64,000 nt of DNA from Halisarca cf. caerulea (GCA_963170055.1 CAUJGJ010000313.1:6992479-7056478), one strand, 5' to 3'. Positions 32,801-43,900 are shown, numbered from the stretch's first letter. Numbers and translations: made by a program. Notes: generated by a model not told the origin, from the sequence alone.

Positions 32801-34162
32801 TCATCCATACATGCTGTACACTATCCCTACCCAACATTACCATACATGTAGTGTGTGAAATGTAGTGCAGTCAAACCTCATTAACATGACACTTGATGGA
32901 CCGCCCAGAAATCTAACCTTAAAAGTGTAAACAGTGCTACATGTTATGCTTAGATTTGGAGGTGGACTGGACTATACAGTGGAATCTCCGAATAAAGGAA
33001 GCTTTGGGATAGTCTTCTTGTCCTTTGTGAGGAGGTTATCCTCTTTGGGAACTCCAAAATGGGCTAAACTATTATGGAGAAAATATCTTGGCACTCCAGC
33101 TGTGTCCATACTAGAGAAAATGTCCTTATTTCAGAGTGTCCACTATCGGAGATTCGACTGTACAGTTAGCTATTTATGTGAGTAGCATTCGACTGTCATG
33201 CTATAATCCCCTATTATTTCTTCTTCTCCGCTGTCTTCACACGTGTTATACTACCCACACATGTTTGCAGATATACCAGGACCTGGAGCTACAGATGCTG
33301 CCACTGGCACACAGTCAGGACTGTCAGCAGCTCTCATTGCAGGCATTGTGGTAGCTTCATTGGTTACCTGTTTGCTAACATTCATAGCTGGTTTGGGAGC
33401 TGGAGTGATAGCACATTCTCTTTACAAGAAGAAATCCACTCACACATCACGTGAGTGGCTGTGTATGTACATGTTTGTCACTAAAGAGTATATGTGTAGT
33501 TGGGACACAACAGTTTGTTATAGCAGTGGTCAAAACAGCATTTGCCCTTTATGAGGACAAAGAGCTGACCCAATTAGTGTACTGTATATTAGTAGGACAT
33601 TCTGAAAATTGGTCGGCCATTTCTGATATGGTCACTAATGTTATGATTCCTAGCAGCATTAATTGACTCTGCAAAAATGACATTTTTCAACAATAGTTGA
33701 TATTGAAATCTCAGCTCTGTTTCAGCATAGTCTGACGTTGCTGACCCAATCTCGCTCAGCCATTTTCAGGGACGAATGTCAGTCCCAAAAAGTGGCCTAC
33801 CATGCAAGATTGGGTCAGTTACACCAGACTAGTTTCAGAAATTCCAAGGAAATTGAGTTTTGTTAAGCCACGTTTCAGTTTGTTAGGAAAATGACAGATG
33901 GTAGACTGCTATTTCCGGCTCACACAGTGCTTGATAAACCTTTACAACACCAAATGTGCATGAGATGCACGTGCTTGTCATCTTGTGATTGCTCTCCTTT
34001 TGTACAGAATCCTCCGAACCTAAAGAAGATAAGGTGACCTCTTCCACTCCAGGTTACATGAATGTAGAACTGGAGGATAAAAGTGTACCAATGACAGACA
34101 ACCCAAGTTATGAACATATTCAGAGAACTGAACTCACAAAACCTCTTTATGGGAACTTGTAG
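23866..34162 (+). CDS. R7: full-length Ig/FN3 receptor with a 5.8 kb minisatellite intron
   Basis: Inferred exons: signal peptide 23866-23944 (MFLRGISNDEWK ... FVFLFGLLRCPG), Ig1 24226-24528 (QCYGEQVTLLCTHPVL, VTWRRDG, NYTCFLV), FN3-1 25650-25913, Ig2 25977-26252, FN3-2 26506-26778, TM 33271-33450, tail 34008-34162; phase 1 throughout. Ig1 is like R9 and unlike R1-R3, whereas FN3-1, Ig2 and FN3-2 are nearly identical to R2, so the gene is a mosaic. The TM is type 1 (AALIAGIVVASLVTCLLTFIA, then YKKKS). The tail has GYMNV, PSYEHI and PLYGNL. Two MITEs and a foldback element sit in its introns without touching exons. No frame damage is seen. Confidence 0.78.
24835..25009. mobile_element. MITE with CAGTGAAACC ends in R7 intron
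   Basis: The left end CAGTGAAACCTTTCTAATCC matches the reverse complement of GGATTAGAGAGGTTTCACTG type sequence at the right. TA is present at the left border only, so the duplication is not clean. Internal GGATTAG...GAGAGGT copies are partly tandem. Confidence 0.5.
25422..25626. mobile_element. MITE with ATAGGCACTAATTTT ends next to R7 FN3-1
   Basis: ATAGGCACTAATTTTTGTG at the left mirrors GTGAAAATTAGCACCTAT at the right. It ends 23 bp upstream of the FN3-1 exon. R9 has the left part of the same element (from about 42393), but the right end and half of FN3-1 are deleted. Confidence 0.6.
26842..26970. mobile_element. Foldback MITE with 9-bp target duplication in R7
   Basis: A near-perfect hairpin starting TAGTCTCGCGTCGCACAGAC and ending in its complement. 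TGTGAAATC lies directly before (26833-26841) and after (26971-26979). R1 carries the uninterrupted site near 1680 (CCTTGTGAAATCTCCAG). Same ends as the element at 13665-13808. Confidence 0.88.
27055..32847 (+). repeat. Giant 36-bp minisatellite array in R7
   Basis: Roughly 160 units of the same 33-36 bp repeat as in R1. Longer blocks recur: an identical pattern of variants starts near 28053, 28765, 29731, 30445, 31016, 31337 and 31908, with offsets of about 571, 712-714 and 966 bp. Near the 3' end variants TGCTTCACAC and TCTGTACCC appear. All + frames stay open for kilobases because the unit lacks stops. Confidence 0.97.
32977..33160. mobile_element. TA-flanked MITE in R7 before the TM exon
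   Basis: The left end CAGTGGAATCTCCGA and the right end TCGGAGATTCGACTG are inverted repeats with TA on both sides. Orthologous to 6956-7124 in R2. Confidence 0.7.
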
Positions 34163-34612
34163 TCCCTCTTCATCACTAACTAATGTTTTCTGTATTTAGT
34201 TGAATCACCCTCATTGGTTTGGTTGCTAAGGAATAGTGAAATTTGTTGTTTTTGTAAAAGGGTAAAGTGGGCTAGTTCATAACAGTGGGTCATGTAGAAG
34301 CAGCTAGTGTCAACAGCAATTTACAGGTTTCAATTTTCCCTCAAATTATAAGTTGTCTGTGGGAAATGCTATGAGTTAAGCATGCAGTAAATATTATGGC
34401 TACACATCAAATTAAAGCTGCAACAAAAGTATAATAACCCTGTTGTTTTATCCCCCCGGCCCACCTGATTTAGTATTCAAGGACCATGAATATACACTAT
34501 AGTTATTGGCATTGCATGCTTGCGTACTTCAAATTCCCATCTCAATGAACATGTATAGCTTGCTCTGCTAAATTATTGCACGAGCGTGGTAAAACGGGAA
34601 AGCCCCTTCAGT
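34163..34612. other. R7-R8 intergenic region
   Basis: Contains the 3' flank of R7 and the R8 upstream region. No gene or clear repeat. Confidence 0.5.
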
Positions 34613-34623
34613 AAAATGGCGGT
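34613..34623 (+). promoter_or_regulatory. R8 YY1/TISU-like element
   Basis: AAAATGGCGGT after GGGAAAGCCCCTTCAGT; one mismatch at the last base. Confidence 0.65.
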
Positions 34624-34742
34624 CGTTCCATTCACAAACTGTCCCACGTGCGAGCGCTTGTGCGGGTTCACTGTTTTGATATAGAGGAACAACAGTTAAG
34701 TAAAGTATCTCCATCTCGTATACCACTGTTCTTGTACGTGCT

Positions 34743-37700
34743 ATGTTCTTGAGAAGGATATCGAGCACCAGATGGAATTGTCTGGTAGGGTAGAACAGGG
34801 TAATTTGGCACACTGGGGTAATTCAGGACGGCGGGTCAAAAGCAGTGTGAATCACAAGGTATACACGTTATTTGTTGTCATTGTTGTCTCCATGAATTTG
34901 TCGTTCAGCAGTAGCAAGTTTGTCTAGACTCCTGTACCATAGTAGAAGTTAAAGGTCCCGTCCTGAATTACCCCAGTGTGCCAAATTTCCCCGCTTTACC
35001 CTATACGTATTTGTATTCCTATTTGGTCTGCTGTGCCCAGGTTTGATCCCTCGTAGGTTATATTGAATTTAAAACCAACTTGGTATTCATCTTGAGACAA
35101 GAACCTGATGGTCTCCCACAGAATGGTCTAAGTTGAAGATAAATTTTATCCTTTCTACTATATCTTTTATCCTTGTCCCTTTACATCCACATCTCTTCTA
35201 GACGGATCCAGTAATCTCTACTGAGTAGTGTACTCTATTACATCTGCAACCTGTTTGTCACAATCCCTCATGTCAGCATGTGTAGATGTACGATAGTGAA
35301 AGATGTGTTATGCATGTCTTGTCAAACAGTGATAGCATCCCTGACATGTGCATGAGGTCAACCTATTCTGTAGCTATATATACTGTTAACATATGAAATT
35401 TATAACATGACAAATTCATTTCATTATAGTATGAGTAATAATGGTGGTTCTGTGTGTTCTTGTTCTAACATCATATGCCACTTGTTGTGCAGGTAGTGCT
35501 CAGCTCACCATCTCCACCTCCTCCTCTACTCCATGTTATGGAGATGTAGTGACTCTAGTGTGTCACCATCCTGAGGTGGCTACCACCTTTGGGAGGTACC
35601 TCATCAGTACACCAGGATGGAGGGAGGATGGTGTGGGGATTACACCAGCTATTGGTACTGTGTTCACATCTGAGACAGCTCCAGACCTCGTGAGTACAGC
35701 TCTCACCATCAACATCACAGTGGACCATTTCAGGAACAGGTCATTTTACTATTCATGTTTTCTAGTGTTAGCTGGAGCTTCTGCAGGACAGCTGGAAACC
35801 AGTCAGAATGTCACTATAGACCCCATTGGTGAGTGGGTGTTTAGTTTGAATGGTACATTTACATGTGGTTCAATGTGTGGGTATCATTGGTTGGCCCTAC
35901 ATCGTTATTATTACATGCTTTACAGCCAGTATAATGCTACACAAGAGTAGGTGTTGTAATGTGCATGAGGTGGTGTGGGGATCAAGGTAGTACACTGACT
36001 GCCATCACATTATGTGTGCCCTGCCTCACTGTGTATAAATGTGTAGTTTGTGTGTATCGTCTGCAGACCTGACCCCACCTCCCCTCACATCCATTGACTC
36101 ACTTGCCTCTACCATCACTCTTAAATGGAGTGACCAACCCTGTACTGTGAGGTACAGTGTATCCTGGATGTACACCAGTGATGATGGTACTACTACTACT
36201 GATAGTGGAGTTACAGAGTTGACCAACTACACCATCCCAACCAGTGTAGGAGGAGTGTATACTGTGTCAGTAGAAGCTGTTGGTGGTGTGGGTATCGTTG
36301 GACCATCAACTACTGCAAGTGTAGAGTCAAGTGAGTGGTGAACTGCATGTGTGCTGTGGGTGTCTGTCAATGACTACACATATGCTGTGCACCTTTCTTC
36401 CCGGGCCCCAGCCTACCCTCGACCTGTTGCTGCTAGCACTCACCAACCTTCTTGTGAGGAGAGGACAATGACTCTCACATGTCAAGTTAGTGGAACCAAT
36501 GCATCAGAGATGTACAGAGCTATCACCTGGATGGACGCTAGTGGACCACTTGTTAGCTTCAGTCATGATCAGTACACTGTTGATAGGGATCTGCTGGTGA
36601 TAAACGATGTCACTGCCATTGTTGGCGTGGAGGTGTTCAGATGTTCAATGGAAATGGTCAATAGGATAACAGTGACAGGAGTGGGCTACAGTATGTCCTC
36701 ACCTGGTATGTATGTATGTACAGTACATATATAGGTTGTGTGGCCAGTGTGAGCAATACAGTATTATAATGTACAGAATATATACCCATGCACACAGTAT
36801 GTGCATTGTCCTCACCTGGTATGTATATATGTATGTACAGTACATATGTAGGTTGTGTGGTGTGAGCTGGAGTGTATAGTATGAGTGTATATTATGTACA
36901 GAGTACCCATGCACACAGTATGTGGTTCATGCTTCATAAACTATGTACTGGTACAACTGTGAGGTTGATATAGTGTTTTTGTCAACAGCTCCCACATTGT
37001 GTGGAGTTTGCGTTTTTTGTATTGCTCTTACAGCTAATTTAACTTGCATAACATCGGGGCCTCCAACACCTACTCCTTCAACAGCTTTAGCTGCTCTTGT
37101 GGTCGTCCCTGTTCTTCTCCTGATCATTGTTGTACTGGCTGTAGTGGGTGTGGCCTGTCTGTGGAGGAAACAGTCCAAAGTTGAAGAAAATAAAAGTACG
37201 TTATCTGCATACACTCTCAATGACATGTTGTGTGCCCGCAAGTGTTACCCATAAAATGGTTCAATATGTGTCCATTCATGCGTGCATGTGTTCGCAGGCA
37301 GTGCCTCTCCTGCACAGGCAGTAAAGTCTCTGTAACCCAAAACCTTTCTTTTCCGACATTAATTCAATTTAATCTAACTGTCTCATGCATGAGGTATATA
37401 GTCACCATAATACTGTAACGTATGCTAAAAGTCACTCTGCACGTATTCCGATTGCCAGCACCTCAATGCAGCATGTTTTCAAGCTCCATTGAGCGTCAGA
37501 TTAGAGAGGTTTCATTGCACTAGCAAATACTATATCCACTCCCAGTAATGTGTTAACTGGATCTGTTCTTATATATATATTGGTCACATGTACGATGTAC
37601 CGCTTTGTTGCTACATTTCTGAATTTGAAGAAGATAAGGTGACCTCTTCCACTCCAGGTTACATGAATGTAGAACTGGAGGATAAAAGCGTACCAATGAC

Positions 37701-37812
37701 AGACAACCCAAGTTATGAACCTGTTGAGAGAACACAACTCACAAAACCTATTTACAGTATGGGAACTTGTAAACACATCCATCGATTTCTACATGTATTA
37801 TATCTCCATTGA
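34743..37812 (+). CDS. R8: Ig-FN3-Ig receptor with a different TM exon and altered tail end
   Basis: The distal signal exon (ATG 34743, end 35040) is split by a MITE at 34788-35001 that introduces a stop. The alternative start at 35441 (MVVLCVLVLTSYATCCAG) is intact. Further inferred exons: Ig1 35493-35828, FN3-1 36067-36330, Ig2 36412-36705 (CEERTMTLTCQVSG ... ITWMDASG ... FRCSME), TM 37034-37195, tail 37631-37812. There is no FN3-2. The TM exon is unrelated to the others: Pro/Thr stalk (GPPTPTPSTA), hydrophobic LVVVPVLLLIIVVLAVVGVA, then WRKQSK. The usual tail acceptor (GTACAG) is gone; TTTGAAG at 37624-37630 would keep the frame. The tail has GYMNV and PSYEPV, but a four-base insertion after PIY changes the C-terminus and removes YGNL. 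Probably expressed from the proximal start. Confidence 0.65.
34788..35001. mobile_element. MITE inserted in the R8 signal-peptide exon
   Basis: 214 bp with about 43-bp inverted ends (GGGTAGAACAGGGTAATTTG at the left, the complement of CAAATTTCCCCGCTTTACCC at the right). TA is duplicated at the borders. R12 shows the uninterrupted exon at the same place (GTTGTATACGTATTT near 62250). Confidence 0.85.
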
Positions 37813-38699
37813 TTATATTTTCTACAATACTTGTGCTTGCATGAGCTCAGTACAGCAATAAATGCCCAAACAAGTTGAAGTACATTATTATAGACAAATT
37901 GTATAATCCATACTGTTGCAGCTAATTTAGTGCATAACATCACACACATGCATGCACACATACTACATGCCTAGTATTAAAATGCATGCAATTGCAAAAT
38001 TTGCATATTATACTGTCTGTATGCATGCACACACAGTCTACATCGCATGCATAATATTTCTTTACTTCACATAACGTGCATACTAATTCTATGGTGTACG
38101 GATGCATATAACGTACATACGTCACACCAGAATCGATCACAGTTTACTGATATGAGATACAAAAGGCACACGAAGCACAGGAAACAATGTAGCCTACACA
38201 GAATGGTCACTGGCTAGCTCGGGGGAAAAACAAAGCCACACAAAGTTCAACAGAAATTCTCGGTTCCCTGTCTGCAGGGCAGTTGGGATTAGTGAAAGAA
38301 GTGTGCGGGGTTAGCGAAAAACTGTATATATAAATACTGTTCAATATGTGCTGCTAGCAAGACTTACATAGTGCAAGCTTGACAATGCGTGTTCATGCAG
38401 TGGCTGTCTAACTCAGTTATTACTTTGATCCAATAGAATTTTCAACTGCTTAAAATTACTTGAAATTATTTGGCAGTCCGTACCAGTGAATAATTAATTT
38501 GATAACAATTCCTCCATGGTGCATGCATACATTAGTGCATGTGCATGTAAATCAGAATTAAGTAAAGTTGATTCCTAAAACACAAAGTTTAACATTAAGT
38601 AACAGTTAGTAGTGTTACTGTCAAAAACAAATTGAAAGTATTCAACAAAAATTGGATAATTGAATAAAGCAATGTGCAATAAATCAAATCTATTCACTG
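37813..38699. other. R8 3' flank
   Basis: AATAAA at 37857-37862 may be the R8 polyadenylation signal. The rest is AT-rich with ATGCATGCA-type runs. No gene seen. Confidence 0.5.
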
Positions 38700-39134
38700 T
38701 TAGTGTAAGTTTGAAAAGCAATCCTCAAACTCTTTCGTAAAGTTCGTTATCCAATATGGTTTCTTATACTGTGGCTTCACTTCAATAAGGAATACACCAT
38801 CTGCCTTAAGTTGATCCCTAGTTTTTTGAGATACACGTCCACCACTGAGGACCATTATCCCAACCCTAGCTCCGGATTCATTCATGTCCCTTACTAACTT
38901 TTTACAGTCTTTTTTGGGATCCAGGTACTTTGTTTCACCATACAGTTTGCAATCGGCTACGAAACTGTAGCCTCTATATTTACCTAAAATATCAGGACAG
39001 TATAGCATCACTCGGGCTCCGCCCCTGTATCCGTAGCACGCCCCCTGTGAATCAATTTTTGCCCCAATGCCTTCCATGATTTTTGACACCGCTATTTCGA
39101 ACTCTTTCGCTGGTGAAGGTGCCCTTTGTGCCAT
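38700..39134 (-). CDS. PD-(D/E)XK nuclease-like protein, single exon
   Basis: 144 residues from the ATG at 39134 (MAQRAPSPAKEFEIAVSKIM) to TAA at 38700. I chose this ATG because upstream extension has only a TTG. The N-terminal helix has the FE pattern (residues 12-13). PD at 47-48 (YCPDILG) and DCK at 61-63 (FVADCKLY) are spaced as in the PD-(D/E)XK nuclease fold found in restriction-type and Holliday-junction nucleases. A later GIMVLSGGRVSQKTRDQL then FLIEV fits the final helix and strand. It is intronless and antisense to the receptor cluster. It may be a captured or transposon-derived nuclease, or a small host gene. No relative was searched; activity is a prediction. Confidence 0.6.
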   Translation of the reverse strand: MAQRAPSPAKEFEIAVSKIMEGIGAKIDSQGACYGYRGGARVMLYCPDILGKYRGYSFVADCKLYGETKYLDPKKDCKKLVRDMNESGARVGIMVLSGGRVSQKTRDQLKADGVFLIEVKPQYKKPYWITNFTKEFEDCFSNLH

Positions 39135-40158
39135 TTTCTGCAGTTTGAATAACTTTAAACACAGTCTGATTTCAAATAGGCTCTGGTGCGTGTACCTTTC
39201 GGCCAACCAAATTTCGTTTCTGAGGAAGTTTGAATTTTCAACAAAAACCTGAGGTCTTCACTTTGCAAGCTCCCTAAGTTATTGAATCACGTCTCCACTG
39301 CTGCAGTGTCCTTTGGGAGGAACCAAGTGCTGTTTCCTATGTCAGTTATAACCGAGAACAGTTCTTGTCACGAATTTACAATGAATATAATTTATATTCT
39401 ATTAGTGGCCTTCCTGTCTCTAGCCGTACTGTAGATACTGTAGTTGTGAACAAAGTTCAGAACCTCGCTGAATAAATTAGAATTTGGAATGGATGTGGGA
39501 ATATAGCTGCCATGGCTGTAATGGCGGTCGAAAATGGAGAGCGGAATGGCGGATATTAATATTCTGACTTCCCGATAAGAACCCCACTCTACTGGACTAA
39601 GTAATTCAGACGACGCTCCGTTCCTTGTATCGATCCAAGTCCACATCGGGTATTGAGGTAGTGAAGACTCGTAAATCGTGAGTGCTGGGAGTGTGAGCAG
39701 ACTGTGAATTTCTATCGAGTAGTTTGATTTTTGCTCGAATTTATCCATCAACTTGTAGCGCACACTTAACTAAGTCTTTCACAGTGCATCATCTGTTATT
39801 TACCTTCTATTTCGACTTGTGATTTACGACCAAAAACGCATTTTCGGGGGCCCTTGTAGACTTTTATGGCCAATATACAAAACCTCTTTATGGGAACTTG
39901 TAGTCCATCTTCATCACTATTTTCTGTATTGAATTATAAAGTTGTGTGATGAATATGCTCATGGCTTACAACAACACTTTAGTGAAAATAGTTATTGAAT
40001 ATCTCTACCACCATGCATGATATTCCAACTTCAGTGTACTATACTATATATACGTACTATGCACTTAGTTTGCTGCACGAAGCGCAGTGTACAAATATGT
40101 GTTTATGTACGTGTATTTTGGGTACATTGCGGCACAATTGAGGGAAAGTCCCTTTAGT
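39135..40158. other. Region between nuclease and R9, with an orphan tail-exon end
   Basis: A minus-strand frame of 118 residues (39392-39748) has no recognisable motif and may be chance. From about 39877 the sequence ACAAAACCTCTTTATGGGAA and the next bases match the last codons (KPLYGNL, stop) and 3' flank of the receptor tail exons, with no receptor upstream. This is a relic of a lost gene copy. Confidence 0.55.
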
Positions 40159-40169
40159 AAAATGGCGGC
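40159..40169 (+). promoter_or_regulatory. R9 YY1/TISU-like element
   Basis: AAAATGGCGGC after GGGAAAGTCCCTTTAGT, intact although the gene downstream is damaged. Confidence 0.65.
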
Positions 40170-40267
40170 CATTGATTTGTGTTACAATATTATTACTTGT
40201 ATTAGTCCCGCAAGCGCTAATTTAGCGTACTTTCGTGGGTCGCTTGTTTTTTTTAAGGAACAACATA

Positions 40268-40944
40268 TACCCCGTTTACACTGGCTCAGGTTGGCCCAGG
40301 CCCAAGGTGATGATCTGGGCCTGTGGTTAGCACAGCCCCGTTTACACACAAGTTACTTCACAACGAAGCCTAGTTGTGATAAGTGAATTGCTACCTTCCA
40401 TAATGAAATTCATGACCATGAATATCTTTAGTGCAGTATATAACTTCATGTATAAAATTTAAAAGGAATATGTTTTATAGCATATTCTTTGTGAAAGTTC
40501 TGAAACAGTTACTATGTACTGCTTTCAAGTTGAAGCCACACCTAGAGAGGCTGCCTGGATACCAGCCTGATAGAGACTCTATCAGGCTGGTATCACATTT
40601 CCACCTGACTGATAAACAAGAATTCAGGATATTTTGGGCACATTTTTAAAGACCAATAAGCAAATCTATTGTGAATGACCACTCATTAAAGCTACACAGG
40701 GGATGTGAAAGTATATTTACACATAAACCATGAATCTAGGCTGTTTTGTGCTCTTTTTACTTGATTGAAGAGTAGCCATTTTCTCAGCAAAAGTGTTATC
40801 ATAACTGGCCCAACCACAGGCCCTGGGCTGGCCCAGGAGGCTGGCCTGTGGTTGGCTCTATGTAAACAAAAATGACCATGAATCTCATTAAAATGAGATC
40901 ATACTGGGCTGGCCCAGGTCAACCTGGGCCAGTGTAAACGGGTA
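40268..40944. mobile_element. 677-bp TIR element in the R9 5' region
   Basis: The ends TACCCCGTTTACACTGGCTC and the complement of GGCCAGTGTAAACGGGTA are inverted repeats of about 30 bp. ATA is duplicated at the borders (40265-40267 and 40945-40947). R7 shows the unoccupied site (GCAACATAGATG near 23816). Inside are further GGCCCAGG/CCTGGGCC repeats and a 37-bp palindrome at 40557-40593. No transposase is seen. Confidence 0.8.
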
Positions 40945-43900
40945 ATAGATTGTCTATAGCCCGTATATATCATCCTACCTCAGTTCTCGTCTGTACCATC
41001 TTCTTGAGGGGTATCCCGAGCAACGGATGGAACTGGGCTCTATTTTTATGTCTGTTTATTCCGTCAAAATCTCCAGGTTAGTTCTCTCATAATTGTCACT
41101 AAATTTTAGGACACAAACGTTATCATTACCTTCACAATACGTGGTACTCCCTCGGCTGTGACTCGACTAATCACACAATACCCTGTAGAGTTGCTCGAGG
41201 GAGCTGCATCCACGTACAGTGACAGTGACACGTGCACCCACGCTCCTGTGATCTATATGCAAGTTCTCTGTGCTACAGAGTGCTAGAATGCTAGTACTAG
41301 TAATCTTGTACTAAAGAAGTATGATCTGACAAACGCTCTAATTTTGTGCTCCTACAGCCACTGCTCAGCTGTCCCTCTCAACCACTGGAGGTGTTCAGTG
41401 TTATGGGGAACAGGTCACCTTGTTGTGTAAACATCCTGTACTGCCTCAGGAGCCAGAGTACCTACAAGCTGACGTTAGTTGGAGGAGAGATAGGAGAGCT
41501 GCATCTACTGTTGGACTTGGAAGGACTAACCTCAACTTCACAACAACCAAACTGGAGTTCACCATCACTAACAGCACTGTTGGAGACTACACTTGTTTTA
41601 TAGTAAATGTTGTACGAGGTGGAGTGGATGAGAGCAATACAGCAACAGTGAGACCTCCAGGTGAGTCTCCAAACATACCATCAAACTACACAGTAAACCA
41701 GAGATAGTGTTGTAGTATCTATGAGTAAACTAGCTGTTCATCCTCCATACCAGCACAGTACACTGTACTCCAAACACTCAGTGCAAAGCACCCTCAATGA
41801 ACATTATGCAGATGTGTATGTCATGTGAATAGTGAATGAGTAGGACCACCATCGATATCCTTTAGTATAGCTATACGTACATTGGAACCTCTGTAATCTC
41901 AGTCTCAACAGTCCAACATTCTCTCCAATCCAATCATACTCTTCAGGACAGTCACAGTATTAATTGACGATATAAAGAAACATTTGGTAGCCCCAGTAGC
42001 CCCAGATCCCTCTGTGCTCTCATACCTAGTTGAAGGCTCATGGCTCAAATGTCACACTACAGAGGTTTCACTGTCGGTACATCTCAACTAAATATATATA
42101 TATATATATCATGCTAGCATTGTACTGAGCAATACTCATAGGCCAGGCCTTTAGTAGACCATGCATTTCTGTAACCCCCCCCCCCCCCGCACACACCCCT
42201 CCTCCTCCCTTCTCCCCCTCCTCCCCATATACAGAACAATGTCTGTAATACAGCCACGTACGCATCACTTCCAACCACAAAAGCTAAGAGACAACTAAAA
42301 TACATGTGCTAGTGTCTGTGTGCACGTATGTGCATGTATTGGTCTAATGGAACATACATGCATGTGTACTGGAGTACCTCCATATGCACCATAGAGGCAC
42401 TTATTTTCATGAATTTCATGAATGAGCTTGCATTTGTAAAAGATCAATTGCAAATATTTTGTTATATATGTAGTCTATTTGTCTAATACATAGTAGTAGG
42501 GAATGGTCCATTTGAGAACTAAAATTGCCATTTACTCGCGATTTACAACCAACTTTTGGATTTGCGAGTTATACATCCTGGATGTACACCAATGATGATG
42601 GTACTACTACTACTGATAGTGGAGTTACAGAGTCGACCAACTACACCATCCCAACCAGTGTAGGAGGAGTGTATACTGTGTGTCAGTAGAAGCTGTTGAT
42701 GGTGTGGGTATTGTTGGACCATCGACTACTGGAGTAGTGAGATCAAGTGAGTGCTTAGTCTTGTACTCAGTCCCACCATGTGCTGCCATTTTCACCCTAA
42801 CAAAAATGGTGGCATATTGAGGTCTTTGTTAGTCTGGCTGGCCAGACTAAGGTCTTTGTGCAAGACTGGTGAGTACTAACTCCACATTCTGAATCTGATT
42901 GTATTATCTCAATAGCTCCCTTGCCTCGAGCAAGCATGCAGTCAGCAACACATGTTAGCAACTTGGTTTTAGACAAGAAACAATTGTGTATCCACTCGAA
43001 AAATATTCATGTCAGTCACATAAGGACATATTTCTTCCCTCATGCAGCCCTCCCTCAACCCACTGCTCCTCTTGTTCCATGTAAGGACAGGTCAGTTGTC
43101 CTGAGATGTCAAGTCAGTGGACAAGTTGACTACGAGAAGTACATTTGGAGGGACAGCAGAGGAGATGTGGTTGACTCTGATCTGTACAATGTTAAGGGTC
43201 GGGAGCTGACCATAGCTGATGTGTGTGCTGTGAGGGGAATGCTGTATCACTGTGGAGGAGTGCTGTCATCTGGAACTGTAGTGATGGGGGAGAGCTATCG
43301 TGTGGAGCCTTTAGGTGAGCAGTTTCTGTTTGTAAGTGAAAGGAACTTCCTTTCATTTTTTGTTGTTGACAGTCAACATCACATGAATAGATAATGCAGC
43401 CTTCACACAATAGAGTATGAGTTTGCAGTTCAGTGAAGTGCTGTGTTGTGTGTTACTAGCTACAGTGGAATCTCATTATAACGAATCCCAGGGAACACTG
43501 GAAATCCTCAGTGTATCAGAAATTCACTATAACCAAATAGACTTTCATAGTAGACCACTCAACTGGGACACACGTATTTGTTCACTATATCAGATATTCA
43601 CTGTAAGAGTGTTCTTTATAACGAATGTCCACTGTGTAAGAATTATTGTGTTCGACTCTGTTGTGAGCACACACCTGACTGTACTGACTACCACATGCAG
43701 TGTCCCTAATGGAGAGGACCTATATTATTCTGACATAGGCAGAAGTAGTCTGGTGTAGGTAGAAGTAGTCTGGTGTAGGTAGAAGCTATTCTTCCATTAT
43801 ATATGATGTCATGACCATCAAATGATGTCATTTCACATGTACAATATCTCATGTCCGTCCACTGCCAGTTGCTGTTGTTGTGTCTAAACATGCCCTCAAC

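Noticed and set aside
27055..32847. CRISPR-like array
   Set aside because: There are no spacers: the unit is contiguous, and the context is an intron of a eukaryotic receptor gene.
27055..32847. Telomeric or centromeric satellite because of CCCTA motifs
   Set aside because: The unit is 33-36 bp and limited to one homologous intron; CCCTA is a minor part and not tandem by itself.
27057..32865. Open frames of up to 1933 residues (IPTQHHPYML repeats)
   Set aside because: They are read-throughs of a stop-free minisatellite in an intron. All three + frames are open at once, and unit-length changes of 1-2 bp mix the frames.
39392..39748. Minus-strand 118-residue protein
   Set aside because: No recognisable motif, signal or neighbour support; kept only as a note in the region entry.
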